A stretch of DNA of 55,499 nt. Origin: Treponema sp. GTDB taxonomy: Bacteria; Spirochaetota; Spirochaetia; Treponematales; Treponemataceae. The notes beneath the pieces are model-generated. The model was not told where the DNA came from and did no database searches. It saw nothing but the letters and a program-made list of their open reading frames with translations. Every line of letters starts with the position of its first letter. Within the stretch, counting starts at the first letter, position 1. Position numbers and translations under genes: made by a program. The DNA lies in the NCBI GenBank assembly GCA_016281495.1, contig JAEEIU010000059.1, positions 1-55,499 of the forward strand. Direction: 5' to 3'. Positions 34,660 to 44,086 of the stretch are shown piece after piece.

Positions 34660-37326
34660 TTACTTTGCGACGACGTTAACGAGCTTGTCGGGAACTACAA
34701 CGACCTTTACGACGTTCTTTCCCTCAAGGAACTTTTTGGCTCCCTCTGTTTCAAGGGCAGTCTTTTGCAGCGTGTCCTTGTCTGTTCCAACGGCGGCCTC
34801 AAACTTGTCGCGGAGTTTTCCGTTAATCATCACGACGATGGTCTTGGTGTCCTCCTTGCAGTATTCCTCGCTGAACGTAGGCCATGCTTCGTAGGCAACA
34901 GTCTTTTTGTTGCCCAGCTTTTCCCAGAGTTCTTCTCCAAGATGAGGTGCATAGACGGAAAGCATCTTTACGAATCCTTCCCACATTGCCTTTGGTACGC
35001 TTGGGACCTTTGCGGCTTCGTTTATGAAAATCATCATCTGGCTGATTGCCGTGTTAAAGTCCAGGGTTGAAGTGTCGTGGGTGACTTTTGCAACTGTCTT
35101 TGCATAGGTTTTTCTGAGTGAGGAAAGGTCTTTGTCTTCGATTTTTCCCGTAATGTCGATGTCGGAAAGCGGCTTGTCTGAAAGTGACCATACCTTGTCC
35201 AGAAAGCGGTTTACTCCGATGAGGCCCTGGGTGTTCCACGGCTTGGAGACTGTGAGCGGTCCCATGAACATCTCGTACATGCGCACGCTGTCGGCTCCGT
35301 ACTGCTTTATCATTTCATCCGGATTTACGACATTCTTGAGTGACTTTGACATCTTGGCGATGATGCGTTCAAGCTTTTCTCCGGTTTCCTTGTCCTTGAA
35401 TTCATTTGGGGCAACTTCCTCCGCCCTGTCAATCGGAATCAGAGACTTTGCGGCGTTCTGGAATGCGAAGCTTGTAATCATACCCTGGTTTATTAGGCGC
35501 TGGAACGGTTCCTTTGTGCTTACGACTCCTGCGTCAAACAGGACCTTGTGCCAGAAACGGCTGTACAAAAGGTGAAGTACCGCATGCTCCGCACCACCAA
35601 CATAGAGGTCAACAGGCATCCAGTATTTTTCCTTTTCCTGATCCACAAATGCCTTTTCGTTCTTTGGGTCGATGTAACGCAGGTAATACCAGCAGCTTCC
35701 CGCCCACTGAGGCATGGTGTTGGTCTCACGCCTTGCATCCTTTCCGCACTTTGGGCACTTGCAGTTTACCCAGCTGTCTATTCCGGCAAGAGGGCTTTCT
35801 CCAGTTCCAGTCGGCTGATATGTCTTTACGTCCGGCAGTTCGAGAGGCAGTTCTTCTTCGGGGACAGGCACTGTTCCGCAATCCGGGCAGTGTACCAGAG
35901 GAATCGGTTCACCCCAGTATCTCTGACGGCTAAAGATCCAGTCGCGGAGCTTGTAGCTTACGGCCTTTTTGCCTATGCCCTTTTCGCCAAGCCATGTGAT
36001 TATCGTGTTGATTACTTCTTTTGTCGGTTTTCCGTTGAACTCTTCGCTGTTGATTGCATATCCGTCCTTTGCAGGAGTACATTTTTCCGCAACAGAGAAT
36101 ACGTCCGGATGGGAATCTGCAAGCTTTTTGTATTCATCGGGGTTTGCGGCCGCCTTTCTGATGAGTTCAGCACCCTTTGCCTCATCTCCGTCTGCAAGGG
36201 AAGCCACTTCTTCAGGACTTGCCACAACCTTGATGATTGGAAGGTTGAATTTCTTTGCAAAATCCCAGTCGCGTTCATCGTGTGCGGGAACTGCCATGAT
36301 TGCACCCGTTCCGTGGCCTGTAAGAACATAGTCGGCAATCCAGATTGGAACAAGGGCTCCGTTTACAGGGTCAATTCCATAGCTTCCGGTAAACACACCG
36401 GTCTTGTCCTTTGCAAGGTCGGTCCTTTCAAGATCTGACTTGCTTGATGCTTCAGCAATGTATTTTTCAACGGCGTCTTTCTGTTCGCTTGTTGTAAGTT
36501 CCTTTACCATGGGATGCTCAGGGGCAAGAACCATGTATGTGGCACCAAAGAGTGTGTCAGGGCGTGTCGTGTAAACCGTGAGCTTTTTGTCCGTGGCCTT
36601 TCCGTCTTTGTCCGCAACGGTAAAGTCAACCTCGGCACCCTCGCTCCTTCCAATCCAGTTCTTCTGCATGAGCTTTACGCTTTCCGGCCAGTCAAGTCCC
36701 TCAAGATCCTTGATCAGGTCGTCGGCATAGGCGGTAATCTTTAATATCCACTGGCGGATTGTCTTGTGGGTAACGGGAGAACCACAGCGGTCACAATGGC
36801 CTTCCTTTACCTCTTCGTTGGCAAGTCCCGTCTTGCAGCTGGGGCACCAGTTGATTGGAGTCTCTGCCTCATAAGCCAATCCCTTCTTGTAGAGCTGGAG
36901 GAAAATCCACTGAGTCCACTTGTAATAGTCCGGTGTACATGTCATTACGCAGCGGTCCCAGTCATAGCTGAATCCAAGGGCCTTGATCTGCTGAGTAAAA
37001 TGCTCGATGTTCTTGAAGGTTGTCGTTGCCGGGTGGGTTCCGGTCTTTATGGCATAGTTTTCCGCAGGCAGTCCGAATGCGTCATATCCCATCGGATGAA
37101 GCACGTTGTATCCGTTCATGCGGAGGTAGCGGCAGTAGATGTCGGTTGCCGTATATCCTTCCGGGTGGCCTACATGAAGTCCTGCACCACTGGGGTACGG
37201 GAACATGTCAAGAACGTATCTTCTTTTTTCTTTTGGGAACTTAGGGTCTTCCGTTACGCGGAAAGTCTTGTTGTCATCCCAATATTTCTGCCATTTTGGT
37301 TCAATGTTCTGAAATGGATAAGCCAT
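34660..37326 (-). CDS. leuS: Leucyl-tRNA synthetase
   Basis: An 888-residue class I synthetase of usual bacterial length. The HIGH-type motif is HVGH (51-54) and the KMSKS motif lies at about 658-662. CPSC/CDRC and CKCPKC clusters indicate zinc in the ZN1 region, and the editing domain carries the usual [12 protein letters not shown]. It charges tRNA-Leu, one isoacceptor of which is encoded 109 bp downstream. AGAGGC precedes the ATG, and a TATAAT (37372-37377, minus strand) with a weak -35 probably drives it. No T-box leader is present. A GTGCCC/GGGCAC hairpin after the stop lacks a T-run. Confidence 0.98.
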   Translation of the reverse strand: MAYPFQNIEPKWQKYWDDNKTFRVTEDPKFPKEKRRYVLDMFPYPSGAGLHVGHPEGYTATDIYCRYLRMNGYNVLHPMGYDAFGLPAENYAIKTGTHPATTTFKNIEHFTQQIKALGFSYDWDRCVMTCTPDYYKWTQWIFLQLYKKGLAYEAETPINWCPSCKTGLANEEVKEGHCDRCGSPVTHKTIRQWILKITAYADDLIKDLEGLDWPESVKLMQKNWIGRSEGAEVDFTVADKDGKATDKKLTVYTTRPDTLFGATYMVLAPEHPMVKELTTSEQKDAVEKYIAEASSKSDLERTDLAKDKTGVFTGSYGIDPVNGALVPIWIADYVLTGHGTGAIMAVPAHDERDWDFAKKFNLPIIKVVASPEEVASLADGDEAKGAELIRKAAANPDEYKKLADSHPDVFSVAEKCTPAKDGYAINSEEFNGKPTKEVINTIITWLGEKGIGKKAVSYKLRDWIFSRQRYWGEPIPLVHCPDCGTVPVPEEELPLELPDVKTYQPTGTGESPLAGIDSWVNCKCPKCGKDARRETNTMPQWAGSCWYYLRYIDPKNEKAFVDQEKEKYWMPVDLYVGGAEHAVLHLLYSRFWHKVLFDAGVVSTKEPFQRLINQGMITSFAFQNAAKSLIPIDRAEEVAPNEFKDKETGEKLERIIAKMSKSLKNVVNPDEMIKQYGADSVRMYEMFMGPLTVSKPWNTQGLIGVNRFLDKVWSLSDKPLSDIDITGKIEDKDLSSLRKTYAKTVAKVTHDTSTLDFNTAISQMMIFINEAAKVPSVPKAMWEGFVKMLSVYAPHLGEELWEKLGNKKTVAYEAWPTFSEEYCKEDTKTIVVMINGKLRDKFEAAVGTDKDTLQKTALETEGAKKFLEGKNVVKVVVVPDKLVNVVAK

Positions 37327-37439
37327 AATTCGCCTCTTTTATTCATGTCATCAGTATAAAATATGGAGGGAATTATAGCATAAAATTGAAAGATGATAAA
37401 GAGAGTTTTTTAATTCATAATTTGGCAAGAACTTATCCC

Positions 37440-38279
37440 CTACCCAAAATCATAATAGACGCCGGGGAGGGTCATTCCTGCAAAACCCGCTCCTTCGGCA
37501 TCAAAGGTTATGAAGTTGTCCGCATAGTGGCACAGGTACATCTTTTTCTTTATCTCAGATGGAAGGCTTTTAAGTTCCTCTATTCCCGTATGAACGCCAC
37601 CCGTGTAGCTCTGGCAGTCATGGAAAATCACCTCGGGATGATACTCCTTTTCCATCCAGTCAATCAGGTCGGGATCAAACCTTGTGTCTCCGGGGAACAG
37701 GATCCTGTTGTCAATCAAAAGCCCCGTACTCCAGGCACTTTCTTTCCACGATGGAACACTGTCCGGCATGTGCATTGTGCGGAAAAATTTTATGTTTATG
37801 CCTCCGATGTCTGCATCCCACATTGGACGAGGTTCATCAGATATCTTGCGTGGCACTATCTGTTCAAAATAATCCTCAAATTCAAGATAACGGCCATCCT
37901 TTTGTTCTCCATAGCTCAAGCCACCTTTAAGCGACTCGTTCCACAAGAGGTCCTTGTATTCGTCTGCAATGAGGATTTTAACTTTTGACTGCTTTACATA
38001 ACGGCGCATCAGGGCAAGTTCCTCCACACCACCGATATGGTCCGAATGGCTGTGGGTCAGGAAAATGTTCTCCACATTCATGAGCGAGCTGTTATATTTG
38101 TAAAAGGCTATCGGGCACTGGGTTCCACAGTCAACCAGAAGATGCTCCTGTCCCTTTATTACAAGGAAATTATTCTGATGATTCTGTTTTACAAAGGCAC
38201 TGCCTGTTCCAAGGAAAAAAATCTGAAGTGAACCATCGTTGGTCAGTCTGACAGTATCCTTAAATGCCTGTATCTGCAT
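37440..38279 (-). CDS. Metallo-beta-lactamase-fold hydrolase (RNase Z/phosphodiesterase-like)
   Basis: A 279-residue MBL protein with intact THSHSDHIGG, then LFPGDTRFD and a late YLCHYAD supplying the remaining ligands. No RNase Z exosite is evident, and its order of motifs suits the PhnP/RNase Z-like group. Substrate unknown. AAGGAGG precedes the ATG. Its first 20 bases overlap the end of the pseudouridine synthase gene, so the two are cotranscribed and coupled. Confidence 0.85.
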   Translation of the reverse strand: MQIQAFKDTVRLTNDGSLQIFFLGTGSAFVKQNHQNNFLVIKGQEHLLVDCGTQCPIAFYKYNSSLMNVENIFLTHSHSDHIGGVEELALMRRYVKQSKVKILIADEYKDLLWNESLKGGLSYGEQKDGRYLEFEDYFEQIVPRKISDEPRPMWDADIGGINIKFFRTMHMPDSVPSWKESAWSTGLLIDNRILFPGDTRFDPDLIDWMEKEYHPEVIFHDCQSYTGGVHTGIEELKSLPSEIKKKMYLCHYADNFITFDAEGAGFAGMTLPGVYYDFG

Positions 38280-39051
38280 AAATCCTCCTTAAGTTTTCCA
38301 CTTCTCCTTCCGTAAGATCCCTGTATTGGCCGGGAAGAAGCTTTTTGTCCAGCTCCAGGAAATTGAACGAAACCCTCTTAAGATAAGTGACCTTGTTTCC
38401 CAGAGCCTGGAACATTCTCTTTACCTCGTGATACTTTCCCTCATAAATCGTAAGCAGGCACACAGCCGGAACATTATGGGATTTCTCATCAAGCCATTCT
38501 ATTTCCGCACTCATACAGTCGCAGGCTTCCTCGTTCCCATCCGCTTCTATATGAATGCCTTCTTTTAATCTTGCCTCATATCTTTTTCTTGAATCTGAAT
38601 CAACCTCATCCTCAAGATAAACCATATAAGTTTTGGGTATATGATTTTTGGGCGATGTCAGGAAATGGTTCAGTTTTCCGTCCGTCGTAAAAAGCAGAAG
38701 CCCCTCGGTGTCAACATCCAGTCTTCCCACCAGCGCAAGGTCTCCGCCAAGATAACCGTGCAGGTCCTCCTCTGCCAAAAGGCTGAACACGGTTTCATGC
38801 TCACCCTCTTTTGTAGAGCAGACATAACCCGCCGCCTTGTTCATCATCAGGTGACGGTGAATCTTAAGGTTCAAGTCCTCTCCATCCACCGAAATCCTGT
38901 CTTTTTCCAGACTCACATGAAAGCCTGAATCCCTTACAACTTCTCCGTTAACACATACCCTGGAACCAGATATCAGCCTTCCGGTGTCCTTACGGCTTCC
39001 GTAACCGTGACGTGCCAATACCTTGTCCAGGCGCTCAATATCATTTGCCAT
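38260..39051 (-). CDS. RsuA/RluB-family pseudouridine synthase
   Basis: A 263-residue rRNA-modifying enzyme: an N-terminal S4 RNA-binding domain (ERLDKVLARHGYGSRKD, residues 5-60) followed by a catalytic domain with GRLDVDTEGLLLFTTDG, whose Asp is the nucleophile. It resembles RsuA (16S position 516), but the target cannot be fixed by eye. AGGAAACA precedes the ATG. It follows the ATC-hydrolase-like gene by 18 bp and overlaps the MBL gene by 20 bp, forming a three-gene operon. Confidence 0.9.
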   Translation of the reverse strand: MANDIERLDKVLARHGYGSRKDTGRLISGSRVCVNGEVVRDSGFHVSLEKDRISVDGEDLNLKIHRHLMMNKAAGYVCSTKEGEHETVFSLLAEEDLHGYLGGDLALVGRLDVDTEGLLLFTTDGKLNHFLTSPKNHIPKTYMVYLEDEVDSDSRKRYEARLKEGIHIEADGNEEACDCMSAEIEWLDEKSHNVPAVCLLTIYEGKYHEVKRMFQALGNKVTYLKRVSFNFLELDKKLLPGQYRDLTEGEVENLRRIYADTGI

Positions 39052-39069
39052 GAGTTGTTTCCTGTAAAA

Positions 39070-39693
39070 TCACACGGTCAGCACCTGTTCCCTTATTGAA
39101 AAATGATACTCGCACAATTCCTCTTCCGCTTCCAGGTTTCCGTTCCTCTTGAATGCAATTTTCGGAAGATTTGCATAATAATATACGTCATTGTCACTGA
39201 ATATCTTTACAAGCTCGGGGCAACCGTTCTCTGTACAAATCGCAAGGTAGGGGCATTTTTTTACCAGGAAAGAGCATTCCTTGTCGGGACTTTCCAAAAG
39301 CTCGCACTCAAAACCGGCTTTTTCCGTAAAAAAGGTCTTTGGCAGCTTGCGGCAGTTTTTGATGAACATTCCAGGGAAACGGTTTGAATATCCCTCGTAG
39401 AATTTACGCTTTTCTATCGCATTCATCTTTGCCTGCTCTATCACAAGCTCAAGGGCATCGTTGCGGTCATCCTCAAACAGGACCTTGTAGACCGCAATAT
39501 AGGGAATCATGTACTTCAAGTGCTTTTTCAGGGCATCGTTCACTCCGGAATACTGGGCCCAGGTGTCATCATAACATGCGGCTATCTTATTCCACAAATC
39601 GGCCACAGTGATGCTGTCGTATTTGACTGTCAGCTCGTTGTTCAGAGTCTTGAATTCCTCGTTGTCGGTAAAAAAATCCGTCCCTTTTTTCAT
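39070..39693 (-). CDS. ATC-hydrolase-like (L-2-amino-thiazoline-4-carboxylate hydrolase family) protein
   Basis: A 207-residue soluble protein. The C-terminal pattern, a paired-Cys region with GCPELVKIFSDNDVYYYANL and then FKRNGNLEAEEELCEYHF, resembles the ATC-hydrolase family; family members often lack known substrates. Assignment is moderate. AGAGGA precedes the ATG. It is first in the operon with the pseudouridine synthase and the MBL protein. Upstream is a perfect palindrome, CTTAATTCATTAAG (39730-39743). Confidence 0.6.
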   Translation of the reverse strand: MKKGTDFFTDNEEFKTLNNELTVKYDSITVADLWNKIAACYDDTWAQYSGVNDALKKHLKYMIPYIAVYKVLFEDDRNDALELVIEQAKMNAIEKRKFYEGYSNRFPGMFIKNCRKLPKTFFTEKAGFECELLESPDKECSFLVKKCPYLAICTENGCPELVKIFSDNDVYYYANLPKIAFKRNGNLEAEEELCEYHFSIREQVLTV

Positions 39694-39978
39694 ATGCTAT
39701 TCCTCTGAATGGTTTATCGGCATGTATGGCTTAATTCATTAAGCAGGGACGCAGTGAAAACTTTTCTATACAGTGGGTCTGTTTAAAAAAGGATACTGTC
39801 AACATTTTTACAACATGGGTTTGACGAAATTTGTATACAGTAATAAAAAAAGTGCAAGATTTCATCCATCAAGCCTTGGGGAAACGGAAAAGTATTTAAA
39901 CAGTTATTTCCTTACATTAAAAAGAATTGAATCATTTAATCCTGTAAAAACACAAGAAAAACATGCGTTTTTTAAAAG
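39694..39978. other. Intergenic regulatory region upstream of the sigma-factor gene
   Basis: With the sigma-54 site, the gap from 39694 to 40047 (354 bp) holds no convincing gene. It contains the palindrome 39730-39743, a TGAAAACTTTT element (39755-39765), and three ACAGT-core sites (TATACAGT at 39767-39774 and 39834-39841; ATACTGT at 39793-39799), about 140-210 bases upstream of the -24/-12 promoter, where an enhancer-binding protein could bind. Confidence 0.45.
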
Positions 39979-39996
39979 TTGGCACGCAAATTGCTT
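39979..39996 (+). promoter_or_regulatory. Sigma-54 (-24/-12) promoter
   Basis: TTGGCACG then four bases then TTGCTT. The GG (39981-39982) and GC (39993-39994) are separated by exactly 10 bases, matching the RpoN consensus. It ends about 50 bases upstream of the sigma-factor start. Confidence 0.8.
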
Positions 39997-40047
39997 AAAT
40001 ATTATGGGTAAAATGGTGATTTGAATTTGATAAAACGGAGTGAAATT

Positions 40048-40857
40048 ATGGAACATGAAATTGCAGCTGAATATCTTGCTCAGCTAAAGAACTATCCGCT
40101 TCTGGACGCAGATGAAGAAAGGGAACTTTCCGTAAAAATTCAGGAAGGCGACAATGAAGCATTGGATAAAATGATAAAATGCAATCTCAGGCTTGTGGTA
40201 AGTCTGTCCAAGAATTTCATCAATACATGTGAGTCTATCATGGATTTGATTCAGGAAGGCAACATGGGCCTGATTACCGCGGCAAAAAAATTCAATGCGT
40301 CTTACAATACGCGTTTTTCAACTTATGCATATCCGTGGATCATCCAGTACATGATCCGTTACCTTAACTCACACTCAGCGATGATTTCCCTGCCTACAAG
40401 AAAGGACCAGATCCTCCGCAGGATACAAAAGGCACGCCAGGACCTTTACTCCATGAACGGAAGGATGCCCGGGGAACAGCAGATTGCAAAGTACATCGGA
40501 ATCTCACAGGCACTTGTCCATAACTGCCTTAAGTTCGAGTTTACGATTGCCTCACTGGATTCACTGGTATCTGATTCAGAAAACAGCGTTTCCATCGGTG
40601 ACCTGATTTCCGACACGACATATTCACCCGAAAGCCAGTATCTTAACAAGGAACAGAAAAAGGACATACGCTCCCTCCTGAACACGCTTCCATTAAACGA
40701 GCGCAAGGTAATATGGTACCGCTACAATTTTGAATGCGAGCAGAAGACCAAGACCTTAAGGGAAGTTTCAAGCCTTATGGGAGTAAGCCCCGAGGCAGTA
40801 AGGCAGGCAGAGCTCCGTGCAATACGCAGGATGAAGAACGCCCACGTCACGGCATAG
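40048..40857 (+). CDS. RNA polymerase sigma-70-family factor (group 2-like)
   Basis: A 269-residue sigma factor. Region 2 contains DLIQEGN (66-72) and the melting segment FSTYAYPWIIQYMIR (about 90-104); region 3 follows; region 4 ends in a helix-turn-helix, REVSSLMGVSPEAVRQAELRAIRRM. It lacks the long region 1.1 of the housekeeping factor, so it is an alternative factor of RpoS/RpoH-like size. Its regulon is not known from sequence. I chose the ATG at 40048 with CGGAG upstream; an in-frame TTG at 40021 is less likely. A consensus sigma-54 promoter lies upstream, so its synthesis probably depends on RpoN and an enhancer-binding protein. Confidence 0.92.
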   Translation: MEHEIAAEYLAQLKNYPLLDADEERELSVKIQEGDNEALDKMIKCNLRLVVSLSKNFINTCESIMDLIQEGNMGLITAAKKFNASYNTRFSTYAYPWIIQYMIRYLNSHSAMISLPTRKDQILRRIQKARQDLYSMNGRMPGEQQIAKYIGISQALVHNCLKFEFTIASLDSLVSDSENSVSIGDLISDTTYSPESQYLNKEQKKDIRSLLNTLPLNERKVIWYRYNFECEQKTKTLREVSSLMGVSPEAVRQAELRAIRRMKNAHVTA

Positions 40858-40874
40858 GCATTCAGCAAAAAGCC

Positions 40875-42224
40875 CTACAATCTTGACGGTACAGTAATCG
40901 TATAACCGGCCTGAACAAGATAGGGATAGATGTCGCTTAAAAGCTGCGGAAGAACGTTCACGGATTTGTCTACATGACCTATCATCACCGCATAGCCGTT
41001 TTTATTGGCAACCTCCAGACCCTTGTAAATCATCTGGAGCATTGAGGAACGGTTTATCTCATTGTCAAGGAACGGAGCATAACGTGCCAGATATCCCACA
41101 TTAAGAGTAGATGCCACATCTGGAACCGAACTTTGGGAAGTTGTGCGAGAATCAAGGAAATAGATTCCCCTCTCTTTTGTCACAGTCAGGACCGCCCCCA
41201 TTTGAATGTAGTTTTCTGTAATCAGTGAGCCCTCGTGGTTGTTGATGCCCTTTACCCCGCCGCCAAGAGAATCAAGATTTGCCTTTACAGTTTGTGCAAT
41301 CTCGTAGGGGTCCATGCCAGGAAGTATGGCCCCGGGTCCCGGATTTGGAGTTGTACCGCTTGCGTAGTCGTGTGCCTGCATGGGCTGGTGCAATATGAGT
41401 TCCTTTCCGGCCGCCCTTACCGTCTGGGCACATTCGGATGATTGGGCAAGTTTTGGAAGGACCGCTATCGTAATCGGGAAAGGAAGTGAAGTATAGCGTT
41501 TCAAATTGCCAAGATTTGCCCCCGCATCATCGATTACAAAGCATATCCTCGTTCCGGGTTTAGCCTGAGGTATGTCAAAGAGCTTCTTGGGAACTTCCTG
41601 AATCTGTGGCGTTGGATCAACCTTTACCGACGCGATTTTGTCCTGCTGCTGGATTACAGTTTTCTGTGAGGCCTGAGTCTGCTGCTGGATCTGGGTTTGT
41701 GCTTTATTTTGGGTTTCCTTTTGAATGCCTTGTGCCTGCTGTTGAGCCACCTGGGTTTGGGCCTTTTCCGTTTTGGCCGGCTGTGTTGGAGTTTCAACCT
41801 TGGATTCCACCTGTTCCTTGGGCTGAACCTTTTGAACTTCCTTTGCCACATCCGGTTCGATTATCGTTATTTCCTTTGTCTTGGATTCCTTCTTTGACTT
41901 TGATGAATTGTCTTTCGTTTTTTTGGGCGTCTCGGATTTTTTTTCTTCCTTAACAATCGGCTCCCCTATTTCCTGGATTTCCTCAGCTTGAGTAATGGGC
42001 TGTCCCGCAGGAGCCTTTTTCCATGCATTCTCTGACATCTGAGAAGAAGATGCCCGTGACAAAAGAAAGGTTACAGTGAGGATAAGTGCACATGCCGCTA
42101 TTATCGAGCAAGCCATTATTACAACCGATTTTGTCTTGAGCTGTACCTTTGGCTTTTTCTTGCGTGCCGTGCGTTTTGCAGGAGTCCTTGTAGTTTTCCC
42201 AGTCCGTTTTTTAGTAGTACCCAT
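40875..42224 (-). CDS. Divergent polysaccharide deacetylase (YibQ-like)
   Basis: A 449-residue membrane-anchored protein. A Lys/Arg-rich N-terminus precedes one membrane helix (about 33-55); residues about 75-205 are a Lys/Glu/Gln/Thr-rich linker probably crossing the periplasm; the C-terminal 230 residues are the divergent polysaccharide deacetylase domain (FVIDDAGAN, ILHQPMQAHD, GINNHEGS, FLDSRTT). Some members associate with cell-envelope proteins, but the substrate is unknown. No ribosome-binding site is seen; a TTGAAA-17-TATAAT promoter ends seven bases before the ATG, so a leaderless message is likely. It converges with the sigma-factor gene. Confidence 0.88.
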   Translation of the reverse strand: MGTTKKRTGKTTRTPAKRTARKKKPKVQLKTKSVVIMACSIIAACALILTVTFLLSRASSSQMSENAWKKAPAGQPITQAEEIQEIGEPIVKEEKKSETPKKTKDNSSKSKKESKTKEITIIEPDVAKEVQKVQPKEQVESKVETPTQPAKTEKAQTQVAQQQAQGIQKETQNKAQTQIQQQTQASQKTVIQQQDKIASVKVDPTPQIQEVPKKLFDIPQAKPGTRICFVIDDAGANLGNLKRYTSLPFPITIAVLPKLAQSSECAQTVRAAGKELILHQPMQAHDYASGTTPNPGPGAILPGMDPYEIAQTVKANLDSLGGGVKGINNHEGSLITENYIQMGAVLTVTKERGIYFLDSRTTSQSSVPDVASTLNVGYLARYAPFLDNEINRSSMLQMIYKGLEVANKNGYAVMIGHVDKSVNVLPQLLSDIYPYLVQAGYTITVPSRL

Positions 42225-42231
42225 CAGGAAT

Positions 42232-42260
42232 ATTATAGGAAAAATGTTGGTTTATTTCAA
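42232..42260 (-). promoter_or_regulatory. Sigma-70 promoter of the polysaccharide deacetylase gene
   Basis: Minus strand: TTGAAA (42255-42260), 17-nt spacer, TATAAT (42232-42237), then seven bases to the ATG at 42224. Confidence 0.78.
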
Positions 42261-42416
42261 GTTGAGGGTGGAGGTGGTATTTTTGCTATCGAGTGCCAAT
42301 AAAAAAAATTCAAAATTTCCTCCCAAAATGTGTTAAAAACGCAAGTAAGTGACTAGTTAAATAGTATGGGGAAATCTTTTCATTCCCCGGAAAACAAATA
42401 AAAAAGGAGTATATTT

Positions 42417-43322
42417 ATGGATATTACACTTACACCACAAAGAGAATACAAGGACCGACTATTTAAGGCAATCTTCGGTCGTGACACTGAGGAAAGCAAA
42501 CGGTGGAGGCTTGAACTCTACAATGCCCTGAACAATACTAACTATACTGACCCGAATGCATTGGAGCTCAACACTATTGAAAATGTTATCTACATAACAA
42601 TGAGGAATGATGTCTCGTTTCTGATTGATGACCAGATGGTCCTTTTCGAGCAGCAGTCAAGCCATAACCAGAACATTGCCCTTAGGGGATTCCTGTACTT
42701 CTCTCAGCTGTATCAGATCTATCTTGCAAAGAAGGAGCTGGACGTGAACCGTTACAAAAAGATTGAGATTCCTGCACCTCAGTTTATTGTGTTCTACAAC
42801 GGCTCAACTAGAACTGAAGATGAGTTTGAGATAAAGCTGTCCGACTCATTCATTCAAAAGAACCAGGCATCCTCAGAAGCCTATGAATGGACCGCCTACG
42901 TCAAGAACATCAACGAAAATCACTGTAAGGGACTTCAAAAAAAGTGCAATGCATTGTATGATTACAGCAGGTTCGTAGGAAAAGTACGGCGCAACAAAGA
43001 GAGCGGAATGGAGATTCAGGATGCTGTAAACAGAGCCGTGGATGAGGCCATGGGAGAGAATCTCCTGGAGGGGTTCTTCAAGAGGCAGAAGGCGGAGGTA
43101 ATCGGTATGATTCTGGAAGAGTTTGACGAGGAACGTTTCAAGAAAAACATGCGTGAGGAAGGCTATGAGGACGGATTAGCAGATGGACTGGCACAAAAAG
43201 CCATAGAGGATGCAGAGAACTTTTTAAAGGCTAATATTGATCCAGATACTATAGCCCGCTGTATCGGTCTTCCGCTGGAGCAGGTCCTGCAGATAAAGGA
43301 AAAGCTTTCGGTCAAGGCATAA
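42417..43322 (+). CDS. Rpn-family PD-(D/E)XK nuclease/transposase-like protein
   Basis: A 301-residue protein of the recombination-promoting nuclease type. The nuclease core shows RNDVSFLI (Asp65) then MVLFEQQSS (Glu78 and Gln80), the PD-(D/E)XK arrangement. A charged C-terminal tail (EEFDEERFKKNMREEGYEDG) is typical. Such genes occur in many copies in Treponema and behave as mobile or selfish elements, though no terminal repeats are visible here. AAAGGAG precedes the ATG. A GGGGAA/TTCCCC hairpin (42368-42388) lies in its leader and a longer stem-loop follows it. Confidence 0.9.
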   Translation: MDITLTPQREYKDRLFKAIFGRDTEESKRWRLELYNALNNTNYTDPNALELNTIENVIYITMRNDVSFLIDDQMVLFEQQSSHNQNIALRGFLYFSQLYQIYLAKKELDVNRYKKIEIPAPQFIVFYNGSTRTEDEFEIKLSDSFIQKNQASSEAYEWTAYVKNINENHCKGLQKKCNALYDYSRFVGKVRRNKESGMEIQDAVNRAVDEAMGENLLEGFFKRQKAEVIGMILEEFDEERFKKNMREEGYEDGLADGLAQKAIEDAENFLKANIDPDTIARCIGLPLEQVLQIKEKLSVKA

Positions 43323-43359
43323 TGTTGCAAGCCTACACTTTCTAAAATGTTTCGTTATC

Positions 43360-43401
43360 GTCACACGAGTTCTAGCTCATGACTGATTAAACCCGTGTGA
43401 C
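43360..43401. terminator. Stem-loop after the Rpn gene, probable terminator
   Basis: GTCACACG (43360-43367) pairs with CGTGTGAC (43394-43401) over a 26-base loop, followed by TTTATTT. It lies between convergent genes and probably ends the Rpn transcript. Confidence 0.55.
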
Positions 43402-43422
43402 TTTATTTCGTTGAAAAAAAGT

Positions 43423-43995
43423 TTACTTCAACAATCCCATCAATGCACTTCCAATACTGGAGGCGGCAGAGGAATCAGTCTTCTTCTTTTTCTTGCCGGT
43501 GGAAGTTGTTGTGCTTGAGCTTGCTCCACCCAGGAGACCACCAAGAAGGCTTCCCACGTCGATGTTGGATACAAGTCCCGACAGAAGACCTGTAAGTGCG
43601 CTTCCTGATGCACCGTCAGTCTGTTTTCCCAAGAGGTTCATGAACAGCGGTGCGGCGGCGGACAGGATAGAAGATGCGGAATCCTTTGTGACGCCTGCTG
43701 CCTTTGCAATCTGTGTGGTGGTTGAACTTTGACTTTTGCCCAAAAGGTGGGAAATGATTTTTGCTCCATCCGCCATATCAATTGATGAAGTCTTTGCGCT
43801 TGCGTGATCGGCCAAAGCCTGAGTAAATCCTGCGGCAGTTGCTCCCTTGGCCTGACCCGATGCACTCTGCAGTAAGATTGGCAATGCCTGACCAAGTACA
43901 TTCTTTACATCGGCAGAACTTGCACCAGAAGCGGTACCGATTTTCTTGACGTTTGATGCGCTGACCAAACCCGACAAAAGTGTTGATGCGTCCAT
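43423..43995 (-). CDS. DUF937-domain protein
   Basis: A 190-residue Ala/Ser/Gly-rich protein. The DUF937 pattern is clear: repeated LLSGL and GQALPILL-type helical pairs, two copies over residues about 5-150, then a Ser/Lys low-complexity linker (SSTTTSTGKKKKK) and a short closing helix. Function unknown; members are usually cytosolic. A strong AAGGGGG ribosome-binding site precedes the ATG. It is convergent with the Rpn gene and divergent from nothing nearby. Confidence 0.85.
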   Translation of the reverse strand: MDASTLLSGLVSASNVKKIGTASGASSADVKNVLGQALPILLQSASGQAKGATAAGFTQALADHASAKTSSIDMADGAKIISHLLGKSQSSTTTQIAKAAGVTKDSASSILSAAAPLFMNLLGKQTDGASGSALTGLLSGLVSNIDVGSLLGGLLGGASSSTTTSTGKKKKKTDSSAASSIGSALMGLLK

Positions 43996-44086
43996 AAAAA
44001 AATCCCCCTTTATGGAAAAAAAACTTTATGCGATGAACATGATTCAGGATTCTCCCGTCCTGACCGTGTTCCCCTCATTATTTCAA

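Noticed and set aside
34318..35070. 250-codon plus-strand frame over tRNA-Leu and the end of leuS
   Set aside because: It is antisense to a tRNA and to leuS, which have full motifs; it is a shadow frame.
35548..36438. 296-codon plus-strand frame inside leuS
   Set aside because: Antisense to conserved synthetase sequence; Cys/Arg-rich composition is typical of a shadow frame.
37327..37439. T-box or other riboswitch before leuS
   Set aside because: The leader is only about 40 bases, with no T-box sequence or specifier stem.
39773..40024. Plus-strand 83-codon frame between the ATC-hydrolase-like and sigma genes
   Set aside because: It runs through the sigma-54 promoter, lacks a ribosome-binding site and has the composition of intergenic DNA.
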